Assembly (NCBI GenBank): GCA_046345315.1 | Contig: JBKDKA010000048.1 | Location: forward strand, 1-64,000 | DNA from: F1-80-MAGs062 sp046345315 | GTDB taxonomy: Bacteria > Planctomycetota > Planctomycetia > Planctomycetales > Planctomycetaceae | DNA length: 64,000 nucleotides | Direction: 5' to 3' | Position numbers and translations under genes: made by a program | Part shown: positions 18,348 through 26,900 of the stretch, piece by piece | How the letters are laid out: the number at the start of each line of letters is the position of its first letter | Numbering within the stretch: the first letter of the stretch is position 1 | Notes under the pieces: generated by a model | The model's input: the letters and a program-made list of their open reading frames with translations, nothing else | Told to the model about the DNA's origin: nothing | Database searches by the model: none

Positions 18348-20648
18348 TCAATGATTGAACAGAAATTCTTTTGAGTTGATCAGAGCCCAGATCAGGTCCT
18401 GAAAATTGTCTGTCGCAGCACGAACGGGATCCACCGGATTCCCGGACGCATCCAGTCGAGGCTCCGACAGATAATCGATCGCCGTTTTCAGTTCATCCGG
18501 CCGCGGCTCACGGGAGAATGCAACGAGGTATACTTCCCGAACGCGATCTTCCAGCGGCTGATCCGATTTCGAAAGCTTGTCAGCTCGACCACCAGCCACA
18601 GCCAATTTCCCTTTGATGTCCGCAGCGTTCATAAGATGCAGGCTTTGAGCGAGACTCGATGACTGCACTCGTTCACACTCGCAGACGCTCTCGTTTTCCG
18701 GCCGACCGAAGACCTTGAGAAATGGCGAGGCGTTGTTATAGCTGTTATCCGGAAGCGCGACGGCTCGTGTACCCGCAGGAAGATTCGGAAAATCCGTCTG
18801 AGCTCCTGTCAGATCATCCATCGCATCCAGCATGACCTCAGCCTGCAGTCGCCTCGGATAGAATCGCGAATAATTCTGCTGATCGGCCACGTTGTGGTCG
18901 TTCGGATCAGAACTGAGCTGATACGCGTGCGACTGCGTCAGCACTTTCACCAGCTGCTTCAGATCAAAACCGCTTTCGATGAACTGCTTCTCAAGAGCCG
19001 CCAGAAGCTCCGGGTTCGTTGGGGGGTTTGTATCCCGAATGTCGTCTTCCGGTTCAATGAGACCGCGTCGAAAGAAGTGCTTCCAGTAACGGTTTACGAG
19101 GGCTCTGGCAAAAAACGGATTGGAGGGAGAACTCATCCAGTCCGCAAGCTTCAGTCGAGGATCCTCGTCAGCGGCAATCGCTGGAATCTGATCTCCCAGA
19201 GCCGCAGGCTTCAACGCGATTCCGGTCCGAATGTTGGTCGACACGGCAATTCCGCGTTTGTGAAAAATCAGATCTTCACCGCGAGTCGCTGACGGTTTTC
19301 GACCAACCTGAGAGAAAAACGCCGACAGCCCGTAGTAGTCATCCTGGCTCCAGCGTTCAAACGGATGATGATGACACTGAGCACACTGCATGCGGACACC
19401 GAGAAACAACTGAGCCACATCTTCCAGCTGCTGCTTCGGTTCTTTGACTCGCTTGTACCAGGCAACCGGCGGATTCGCGATCACTGTCCCTGTCGCTGCC
19501 AGCAGTTCGCGAACGAACTGGTCATAAGGTTTATTGGCCAGCAGGCTGTCTCGCACCCAGGCATGAAATGCAAAGTTTGAAGTCAGGTCGCTGGCGTCAT
19601 CGCGGCGATTCTTCAGCAGCGCCGTCCATTTGTTGGCAAAATAGTCTGCGTAATCCGGCGTCCTCAGAAGCGAATCAATCAGTTCTTCTCGTTTCTGCGG
19701 ACTGGTGCTGTCCAGAAACGCTCGAGATTCCTCAGGCGTCGGCAACCTCGCGGCAATGTCCAGAGTGACACGTCGAATGAACGTGGCATCGTCGCAGACG
19801 GGTGATGGTGGAATTCCGATTTCCTTCAGATTCGCAAAGACAAGATCGTCAATGAAGTTCTTTGACGGTGGAACGGTTTCCACCGGAGCCCCCAGAGGCA
19901 CCGAAGCGTTGAAGACCGCCACGCGACCCTGATATCGAACCATGACCGCGACTTTACCCGGCAGATCAAGAATCCGAACAACACCGCGTTCGTCGACTTC
20001 GGCCATCGCTCGATCGTTCGACTCAAACAGCGCTCGAGCCGTCACGTCTCGCTCCGATCCGTCCGAATACTTTGCGATCGCTTTGAGCGGTTGTTCGGCC
20101 CCTCGCTGCACAGTGCCGCGGTTCGGTTGGACTTCAAACGATGTCAGCTTCGCTGCGTGATCACCATCCCATTGAGCACCCTGATGAATCCAGTTCAGAA
20201 GGCTCTGATAAGCTTCGGAGTCTCTCCCCATTCTGGCACCACCACCATGCGGCATCTGACCAGACGCTTTTCGCAGCAGAAGACTCTGTTCAGGAGATGC
20301 AGCGAACAGCCTTCGCCCGCGATTCTCTTTGACCAGATGTTCGAAGTCTTCTGCCGGTTCAAAGCCCAGAAGTGACAACTGAAACCCGTTCTGGCCTCCC
20401 CCTGCCTTGGCGTGACAGACACCCATGTTGCATCCGGACTTGGTCAGCCACGGCACCACGTCGTTCACGAAACTGGCAGACTTCTCCGCACCTTCAGACG
20501 AAGCTGTCGAAGTCGCATTCGCCGGTTCCTCAGACTGCAGCGGCTCAGGCATCAGACCCTGAGTCAGGATCAGACTGCAGACAACGACCAGAAAGCTGCG
20601 GAAGGTGGAACGCGCGACGATCGGTCTGAATGGGAGGATTCTTGCCAT
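18348..20648 (-). CDS. Exported cytochrome-like DUF1549/DUF1553 protein (cassette 1)
   Basis: About 766 residues from ATG 20648; the open frame runs on to 20921, but only the inner start gives a signal peptide (STFRSFLVVVCSLILTQGL). Order of parts: a cytochrome-c-like segment with an unusual CX4CH motif (Cys73, Cys78, His79) and MPHGGG; a bacterial Ig-like (Big_2 type) domain around VQRGAEQPLKAIAKYSDG; DUF1549 starting FIDDLVFANLKEIGIPPS and including a CX2CH motif in CAQCHHHPFERW; then DUF1553 with NRYWKHFFRRGLIEPEDD and FLKVFGRPENESVCECER. The family is typical of planctomycetes and thought to be exported and perhaps heme-binding; the reaction is unknown. It is the first gene of the cassette DUF1549/1553 - PPC - DUF1501. 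Confidence 0.9.
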   Translation of the reverse strand: MARILPFRPIVARSTFRSFLVVVCSLILTQGLMPEPLQSEEPANATSTASSEGAEKSASFVNDVVPWLTKSGCNMGVCHAKAGGGQNGFQLSLLGFEPAEDFEHLVKENRGRRLFAASPEQSLLLRKASGQMPHGGGARMGRDSEAYQSLLNWIHQGAQWDGDHAAKLTSFEVQPNRGTVQRGAEQPLKAIAKYSDGSERDVTARALFESNDRAMAEVDERGVVRILDLPGKVAVMVRYQGRVAVFNASVPLGAPVETVPPSKNFIDDLVFANLKEIGIPPSPVCDDATFIRRVTLDIAARLPTPEESRAFLDSTSPQKREELIDSLLRTPDYADYFANKWTALLKNRRDDASDLTSNFAFHAWVRDSLLANKPYDQFVRELLAATGTVIANPPVAWYKRVKEPKQQLEDVAQLFLGVRMQCAQCHHHPFERWSQDDYYGLSAFFSQVGRKPSATRGEDLIFHKRGIAVSTNIRTGIALKPAALGDQIPAIAADEDPRLKLADWMSSPSNPFFARALVNRYWKHFFRRGLIEPEDDIRDTNPPTNPELLAALEKQFIESGFDLKQLVKVLTQSHAYQLSSDPNDHNVADQQNYSRFYPRRLQAEVMLDAMDDLTGAQTDFPNLPAGTRAVALPDNSYNNASPFLKVFGRPENESVCECERVQSSSLAQSLHLMNAADIKGKLAVAGGRADKLSKSDQPLEDRVREVYLVAFSREPRPDELKTAIDYLSEPRLDASGNPVDPVRAATDNFQDLIWALINSKEFLFNH

Positions 20649-20968
20649 AGTCACACGCAGGCACTGAATTCGAGGGTGGGAGGTTTCTGAGATTGCTGGC
20701 GAAGCAGAAACAGTGAACCGGTGAGCGTTCTCAGGATGGCGATTCAGGAGCAAAAACAACACCGTACGCAGACCATTCATGATAAAAACTACCACGCCAG
20801 GGAGTCCATCGCCAGAATCGCTCTCAATTTGCTTCCGGCCAAATTCCTTCTGTGACGGCGGAATCGATTGTTTCAGGATTGCATTTGGGACGCTTTCAGG
20901 CATCACCGGAGTGCTCTGCATCCCCTTCGGGCAGCATTTCTGCGAGTGACCAGCAAATCACCGAATCT

Positions 20969-21060
20969 GTGCCCGCTTCCCGTGCGCCTGGTGCCAGTTC
21001 CCGTCGCCCGTGTGCCCGCTTCCCATCGCCCCTGTGCCTGCTTCCCGTCGGCCTCGTGCC
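20969..21060. repeat. 22-base tandem repeat, about four copies
   Basis: Units start at 20969, 20991 (one base shorter), 21012 and 21034, with a partial unit from 21056. The consensus begins GTGCCCGCTTCCCGTCGCCC. The units differ at several positions, so the array is not recent. Confidence 0.8.
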
Positions 21061-21143
21061 GGCGGAAGCCATAATTGACAGCTACCGCCAGCAACAAAAA
21101 CAATTTCGTGCCCCCAGCTCTCCGTCCGGTTCATCCGGGCGGA
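21059..21143. repeat. REP half-site and one degenerate REP unit
   Basis: 21059-21085 carries CCGGCGGAAGC followed by the REP flank in inverted form (TTGACAGCTAC). 21121-21143 is a 23-base stem-loop: nine-base arms with one G-U pair and the loop TTCAT, the complement of the ATGAA loop seen in the REP at 29499. Both belong to the family clustered at 28.3-29.7 kb. Confidence 0.65.
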
Positions 21144-21297
21144 AGCAGCGACGCACCTTAACGCCGCAGAACCGAAATTCCCGGATTTCCCGTGACAGGC
21201 TGGTTGCAGCTTTGTTCTGTGCAGGCGTTCCCGATAAACTCCCGAGCTCTGAAACTGACTGTCAATCTGTTCTGTTCGGTGTCGGGTCCTGCAATCT

Positions 21298-21780
21298 ATG
21301 AAATTTTGTCTGGTCGATCGGATCGTGGAGCTTCGTCCGGGTGAAAGCATTCGGACCATCAAGAACGTGTCGCTCGCGGAAGAATACCTTCAGGATCATT
21401 TCCCGGGGTTTTCCATCCTGCCGGGAGTTCTGATGGTGGAATCCATGGTGCAGACCTGTGCGTGGTTGTCACGAGTCACCGACAACTTCCTGTACAGCAC
21501 AATTCTTCTGAAGCAGGCGAAAGCCGTCAAATTCAACAACTTTCTCAAGCCAGGCCAGACACTCGAAGTGTCAGCCACTCTGAAGAAGGCTGACGAACAG
21601 ACTGCTGAGTTTATGGCATCCGGAACTGTCAACGGCGAATCAGCGGTGAGCGCTCGACTGGTGCTCTCCCGCGAAAACCTGGCAAGTCGTAATCCTCAGC
21701 TTTCAGACAACGATCAGCGAATGATCACAGCGATGCGCGAACTTTACCAACAGATCCGTGCTCCCGAAATCGCCGTCTAA
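21298..21780 (+). CDS. FabZ-like beta-hydroxyacyl-ACP dehydratase (HotDog fold)
   Basis: A 160-residue HotDog-fold protein. The catalytic segment DHFPGFSILPGVLMVES (33-49) has the His34 and Glu48 arrangement of FabZ/FabA-type dehydratases, which remove water from 3-hydroxyacyl-ACP during fatty acid elongation. The length fits a single HotDog domain. A FabG-type reductase follows 318 bases downstream on the same strand, which supports a role in acyl chain synthesis, though two repeat elements separate them. A specialised role, such as a secondary fatty-acid or lipid pathway, cannot be excluded because planctomycetes carry several FabZ paralogues. The start ATG is directly before the first conserved residues. 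Confidence 0.85.
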   Translation: MKFCLVDRIVELRPGESIRTIKNVSLAEEYLQDHFPGFSILPGVLMVESMVQTCAWLSRVTDNFLYSTILLKQAKAVKFNNFLKPGQTLEVSATLKKADEQTAEFMASGTVNGESAVSARLVLSRENLASRNPQLSDNDQRMITAMRELYQQIRAPEIAV

Positions 21781-21827
21781 TGCATTGTCAGTCAACAAAT
21801 GATGGAAAACGAAAGTTGGTTCCTGTG

Positions 21828-21882
21828 TGCCACTGGCTATGCCAGTGTTTTTGAACCAACAGCACTGGCATAGCCAGTGGCA
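21828..21882. repeat. Palindromic repeat, ACTGGC(A/G)TAGCCAGT family
   Basis: Arms 21828-21847 and 21863-21882 are 20-base perfect inverses, and each arm is itself nearly palindromic (TGCCACTGGCTATGCCAGTG). A related single arm lies at 44862-44881, and similarity continues about 30 bases beyond the arm at both sites. It lies 47 bases after the FabZ-like stop. Confidence 0.85.
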
Positions 21883-21972
21883 AATATCAATGGATCGTTA
21901 CAGAGCAATATTCTGACCCTCGAAACACGTCGTACTGTTCGCGACCAATGAATATCTGACTAACCTGATTGA

Positions 21973-22065
21973 GAGGCTCTGACAAAACCGGGACTGGCTC
22001 CAGTCAAACAATAATGTTCCTGCAATTTCAGCAGACGCAATGGTGCCTGTCCCGGTTTTGTCAGG
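21973..22065. repeat. Dispersed stem-loop repeat, ACCGGGAC family, copy C
   Basis: The arms TGACAAAACCGGGAC (from 21980) and GTCCCGGTTTTGTCA (ending 22063) are fully complementary, with inner words GGCTCC and GGTGCC. It ends 33 bases before the fabG start, so the fabG promoter must lie within or before it. Confidence 0.88.
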
Positions 22066-22098
22066 CGCGTGGTTTCTATTTTACTGAGGACTGATCTG

Positions 22099-22851
22099 AT
22101 GACTGTTCAGGGGCGAGTGGCTCTGGTAACCGGTGGAAGTCGAGGCATTGGGCGCGCGATCGTGGAGTCACTGGCTGCGAACGGTGCGAAGGTAGCATTC
22201 GTTTACAATTCCAATGCTGCCGCAGCGGAGCAGGTCGTCGCAGAACTGGCCGCAAAGGGCCATGAAGTGTGGGCGATTCAGGCGGATGTGAAATCCAAAC
22301 CGGCCGCTGACAAAGTGATCGCCGATGTCGTTGAAAAATGGGGAAAGATCGAAATCCTCGTCAACAACGCCGGCATCATCCGCGACGGTCTGCTCGCCAC
22401 GATGGACGCTCAGCAGTGGCAGGATGTCATCGACACCAATCTGACCAGCGTCTTCAACTTCTGCCAGGCTGCGACACGACAGATGATGTCACAGCGATAT
22501 GGCCGCATCATTAACATGTCGAGTGTGGCGGCAGACGTTTCCAATCCGGGTCAGGCCAACTACGCAGCCAGCAAGGGCGGCGTTGAAGGGTTCACTCGCT
22601 GTATCGCCACCGAACTGGCTCGCCGTGGAATCACCGCCAACGCGGTGGCTCCCGGGTTCATCGAAACCGACATGACCGAAGCCGTAGTGAACGCCGCCGG
22701 TGATGAGATCAAGAAGAAGATTCCCGTCCGACGCCTGGGCGCACCCGACGATATCGCCAATGCCGTTCTGTTCTTCGCTGCCAATGAGTCTTCCTACGTG
22801 ACCGGTCAGATTCTGAAAGTCGACGGCGGATTGACACTCGGAGGTCTCTGA
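22099..22851 (+). CDS. fabG: 3-oxoacyl-ACP reductase (FabG-like SDR)
   Basis: A 250-residue short-chain dehydrogenase/reductase that should reduce 3-oxoacyl-ACP with NADPH. It shows the cofactor motif TGGSRGIG (11-18), NNAG (89-92), and the catalytic Ser142, Tyr155 and Lys159 in SSVAADVSNPGQANYAASKGG-type spacing. It ends with VTGQILKVDGG, as FabG proteins do. The open frame starts at 22069, but ATG 22099 has GAGG about nine bases upstream and gives the normal length. It is probably functionally linked to the FabZ-like gene upstream. A different substrate, such as polyhydroxybutyrate precursors, is possible because the family is broad. Confidence 0.9.
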   Translation: MTVQGRVALVTGGSRGIGRAIVESLAANGAKVAFVYNSNAAAAEQVVAELAAKGHEVWAIQADVKSKPAADKVIADVVEKWGKIEILVNNAGIIRDGLLATMDAQQWQDVIDTNLTSVFNFCQAATRQMMSQRYGRIINMSSVAADVSNPGQANYAASKGGVEGFTRCIATELARRGITANAVAPGFIETDMTEAVVNAAGDEIKKKIPVRRLGAPDDIANAVLFFAANESSYVTGQILKVDGGLTLGGL

Positions 22852-22893
22852 TCCGACGACAGACGGTTGAACACACGAAGCCCGACGGGAAAA

Positions 22894-22923
22894 CATCAGG
22901 AGCGGTCAGGTTCGCTCCTGATG
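22894..22923 (+). terminator. Hairpin after fabG
   Basis: Arms 22894-22904 and 22913-22923 pair perfectly over 11 bases with an eight-base loop, 43 bases beyond the fabG stop. No T run follows, so it is a stem-loop at the transcript end rather than a proven intrinsic terminator. Confidence 0.5.
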
Positions 22924-22978
22924 GATGTTGATCCTGAATCGGTCGAATCAGAACTCACCGGCCCGGGCGGAGGTGTGT

Positions 22979-23587
22979 ATGTCTGTGATTGCGTCGCCTT
23001 CCTCGGAGTCAGGTGTCACGTCGCCCACACTGCTCGCCCGTGTCACTGCGAAAGATCCGGCCGCCTGGCAGATGCTGGTGGACCTTTACGGACCATTGAT
23101 TCTGTACTGGATCCGTCGGCAGGGGCTGAGCGAACACGATGCTGCGGATGTTCTGCAGGATGTATTCGCCGGCGTGGCGACATCCATTCCCCGCTTTCAG
23201 CGCAGCAGGGAAGGTTCCTTCCGAGCCTGGCTCTGGGTGATTACTCGCAATCATCTGGCACGGTTCTTCCGCACTCGAGCCGCCAGCGTGCAGGCCGCGG
23301 GTGGCACCCAGGCGTGGCTGAATCTGGCGAATCTCGCTGAAGCGCTGTCGGATGATCCGGATGAACATACGGCTCGGCCGGTTCTGAACGAACTGTATCA
23401 GCGAGGCCTGCAGCTGGTGCGCAGTGAGTTCGAAGATCGATCGTGGCAGATATTCTGGCTGACCGTCGTTGATCAGGTAGCGACCGCCGACGTGGCGGTT
23501 CAGTTTGGCATCACCGCCAACGGCGTGCGACAGATCAAGTCGCGAATCCTGCGAAGACTCCGCGAAGTACTGGGTGAATTGCCGTAG
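22979..23587 (+). CDS. ECF-type RNA polymerase sigma factor
   Basis: A 202-residue sigma factor of the extracytoplasmic-function type. Region 2 is visible as WQMLVDLYGPLILYWIRRQG, DAADVLQDVFAGV and FRAWLWVITRNHLARFFR. Region 4 is the final helix-turn-helix DVAVQFGITANGVRQIKSRILRRLRE. ATG 22979 is preceded by CGGAGG at about six bases, a strong site; the frame is open further upstream but without support. The next gene on the strand codes for a kinase whose first 40 residues resemble a zinc-containing anti-sigma domain, so the pair is likely one signalling unit, as known for several planctomycete ECF groups. A 34-bp hairpin and a dispersed repeat lie between them. Confidence 0.92.
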   Translation: MSVIASPSSESGVTSPTLLARVTAKDPAAWQMLVDLYGPLILYWIRRQGLSEHDAADVLQDVFAGVATSIPRFQRSREGSFRAWLWVITRNHLARFFRTRAASVQAAGGTQAWLNLANLAEALSDDPDEHTARPVLNELYQRGLQLVRSEFEDRSWQIFWLTVVDQVATADVAVQFGITANGVRQIKSRILRRLREVLGELP

Positions 23588-23643
23588 ACACACAGCGCGA
23601 TTATGTGCAGTGAGCGGAACGTATCGCGGTGAAGATACAGTTC

Positions 23644-23730
23644 CGTAGGGTGTGACCAGCGGAGCGCAGGCACACCAATTTGTCGTACCTGCAAGGTGGT
23701 GTGCCTGCGCTTCGCTGGTCACACCCTACG
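23644..23730. repeat. 34-bp hairpin repeat (GTAGGGTGTGACC family)
   Basis: Arms 23644-23677 and 23697-23730 are complementary except for one G-U pair, with a 19-base loop. The arm reads CGTAGGGTGTGACCAGCG followed by GAGCGCAGGCACACC. It is 57 bases after the sigma factor stop. There is no T run, so termination is possible only by another mechanism. Confidence 0.88.
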
Positions 23731-23786
23731 AGAATTCACTGGAACCGTAAAAAATGCTGTCGCGCTCCGGGAATCTTTGTATACGT

Positions 23787-23875
23787 GGTTTCAAAACCGG
23801 GACTGGCTCCCGTCGGGCAGGAACTTTTCCACAGACTCTGCTGATGCAAGGGTGCCTGTCCCGGTTTTGAAACGC
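23787..23875. repeat. Dispersed stem-loop repeat, ACCGGGAC family, copy D
   Basis: Outer arms GTTTCAAAACCGGGAC and GTCCCGGTTTTGAAAC are exact inverses. The inner part GGCTCCCG near the left arm matches copy A. It lies 42 bases upstream of the kinase start, between sigma factor and kinase. Confidence 0.88.
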
Positions 23876-23917
23876 GATCTGCCGTTTCCCGCCCAACAAC
23901 TCAGGTGAGCCGACCTT

Positions 23918-26900
23918 ATGACCAACGAACCGTGTCTCAGCGAACAGGACCTGAAAGCGTTTTCCATTGGTCAGCTCGATCCGCAACGGTCCGATGAGAT
24001 CGTCGCGCACCTGTCCGTGTGTGCTCGCTGCGAAGAAACTGTCGCAGCACTCGATGATACCGACGATTCACTGCTGCAGGGAGTGCGCGAAGCAGCGATC
24101 CGGCAACCGCCGATTGCAGTCAGCGAATCTGCAGCTCAGCCAGATCCCGATGCTGCCGTTGCAACGAGCGAACAGGAACTGCTGCGGAGCATTCCGAATC
24201 CTTGGACGTCCGCACCGGAAATCGCCGCACGGATCCCAATGAACGAATGGATTCGCGACTACGAACTGCTCGAACCGCTCGGACAGGGCGGCATGGGAAC
24301 GGTCTACAAAGCCATGCATGCGAGGCTGAACCGTCCGGTGGCCATCAAGCTGCTGCCCGCTCGTCGACTGCGCGACGCCGCTGCAGTGGCTCGGTTTGAA
24401 CGCGAGATGAAAGCCATCGGATGCCTGGACCATCCGGCGATTGTGCGAGCCACCGATGCAGGCGACGCGGAGGGAACTCATTTTCTGGTCATGGATTTCG
24501 TCGACGGCATCGACCTGTCACAGGTGGTGAAACTCACCGGACCGCTGGATGTGGCCAGTGCCTGTGAAGTTATCCGTCAGGCCGCCGCGGGGCTGCAGTA
24601 TGCCCATGAGCAGGGACTCATCCATCGCGACGTGAAACCCAGCAATCTGATGGTCACTCTGGTTTCCGGTCATTCCGGTTCGGGTGCCGGAACGGAGATC
24701 ATCGCCTGCGTGAAACTGCTCGATCTGGGACTCGCGTTGTTCGGTGCGGCCAGTGAAGCCGTGGATGAACTGACCACCGTGGGGCAGCTCATGGGAACGC
24801 TCGACTACATGGCACCCGAGCAGGCCGATAACTGCCATGACGTCGATGTGCGAGCCGACGTTTACAGCCTTGGGGCAACTCTGTTCAAACTGCTGACCGG
24901 TACCGCCCCGTACGAAACATCGGAACGGCAATCACCGTTGCGCAAGATGAAAGCACTGGCCACCATCGATGCGCCCCCGGTTCAAAGTCGCCGCCCGGAG
25001 TTGCTCAGCGACATCGCGGAGATTACCGACCGCATGCTGCAACGGGAACCAGCTCAGCGTTACCAAACCGCCGCTGAGGTTGCTCGAGCCGTAACGCCGT
25101 TCTGTGCCGGCCATCAGCTGGTTGAACGAACAAAACATGCCCTGCGATTGCGAGCAGAACGTGTCGATCCTGATGCGATTCGGTGGGGCGAGACTCCCGC
25201 CGAGCCGCATGATGCGATCCGGGAGGGCGAGGCTCCTGCCGAGCCGCCCACACCACGAAGCTCGATCCCTCCAGCGGCTCAGCAGGAGCTTCGCCCTCCC
25301 GGAATGACGCTGGGCATTGCAGGCAATCAGAGCAAACCTCCACAACGCCGAAACCTCCGAACCATGCTCGCAGCCATGGGATTCTTCATCCTGCTGGCGG
25401 CTGGAGTTTTGTTTCGGATTGAAACGGACCGCGGGACGCTGGTGATTGAATGTGCCGAAGACAACGTGCCCGTGGAGATTCGCCAGGGGAACATCCCGGT
25501 CAAGCAACTTTCGGTATCGGCCGGAAAGAACCAGGTCACGTTACGCAGCGGCGAGTACGAAGTCGTCCTCCCGACCGGATACGACTCACTGCACGTCGAA
25601 TCCGGCAAATTCGAACTGCGGCGAGGTGATCAGTGGGTGGCACGGATTGTTGAAGAACCTCGCACTCAGGCGAGCGGAGGACGTCAGTCCTCCGAGTTGT
25701 TCGGCGACGACAACGCGTCTCAATCAAAACAACCGGAAAGTGACGTCTCCAGCTCTCCGGATTATTCAATGCTCTCACTGCAACAACTGCAACGACACTA
25801 TTCGGAATTGCACTTGGAATTCATGAACCTCAACGAAAAGTACTCTCCGGAACATCCAAGATTACAGGATGTCAGACGCAAACTTGAATCAGTAACCGAG
25901 AGACTCACAAAGCTGAAGGCCGAAATCAACGGCAGGACAGAAGGCCGCGGCATCAACGCCAACGGCAATCCTGATCAAAGTGCTGTGCTTTCCGGAAACG
26001 AAGGCAGTTCTTTTGTGAATGCGGACTTGAGATTTCTGGATCCGCTTCAACAAATCGAATTCGAGGCCGAACGGGATCGGTACGCGCTGGTATTGAAACA
26101 AATATCAGAGCTCCGTCAAAAGCGTGAAATGCTTTTGAATCAAACACCGAGTAGTGAGGGCAATGATTCCGCCGGTGCCTTGATAGCGGCACAAGCGAAT
26201 GCCGAACAGCAATTGAAAGCAGCGTTGAAGGAGGCCGACGAACTCCGTTTGAAACTGGATTCAATGCTCGAACCGGTGCGGTTGGCGAAGCAGATAGAGG
26301 AACTGCTGGCGGTACACCCGGAAGAAAGCGCAGCGAAAGAGTTCCAGACGCTGATTCCGGAAGATCTCATTCGAAAGATTCTGAAAGATGCGGAGGAAGC
26401 CGAAAGAATCCGGCGCGAGAAAAACCCGGAGAAAACGTCGCAGGTGTTTACAACCTGGCCCGAGTCACTCTGTCGACAGATTCTGGACCTTCGCGAAGAA
26501 TTTGAATCCGCAAGTGGCAGGATGCAATCGCGCCGGGCGTCATATCGTAGTGAAGGGTGGACATCTCTGATCTCACAGCCTGAGCACGCTCAAACGTTCA
26601 TTGAGGAGGCTCGAAGGTTCGTTAACGATCTTCAACGCGACCATATCGAATGTGAGCAATACCGACAAAGTCTTCGAAAGGCTGTAGCGGAATTGAAGGC
26701 GGCTGTTGCAGAGGAAGAATCAAAGAGAACGGACGCGGCAACAGGATCGATGTCAGTTGGACGAGCCGACGATTCGGCAACAGAAGATTTATCCGCGGAG
26801 AACCCGGCTTCACCCACCTTCCAGGGCCGTACATTCGACCAGTGGAAATCCATCCTGACGACCGAACGAAGCGATGAGGAACTTGCGAAGGCGGTTGAGG

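Larger units (their letters stand above)
20649..21297. other. Intergenic region between divergent genes, with repeats
   Basis: A 649-base gap between the cassette 1 start (minus) and the FabZ-like gene (plus). It should contain the promoters of both, but none is clear enough to mark. It holds a 22-base tandem repeat and REP-like elements listed separately. The part from 20649 to 20968 has an open frame continuing the DUF1549 gene but no sign of being translated. Confidence 0.6.

Noticed and set aside
20649..20921. The 91-residue extension of the DUF1549/1553 protein of cassette 1.
   Set aside because: It has no export signal of its own, and the inner start gives a normal signal peptide.
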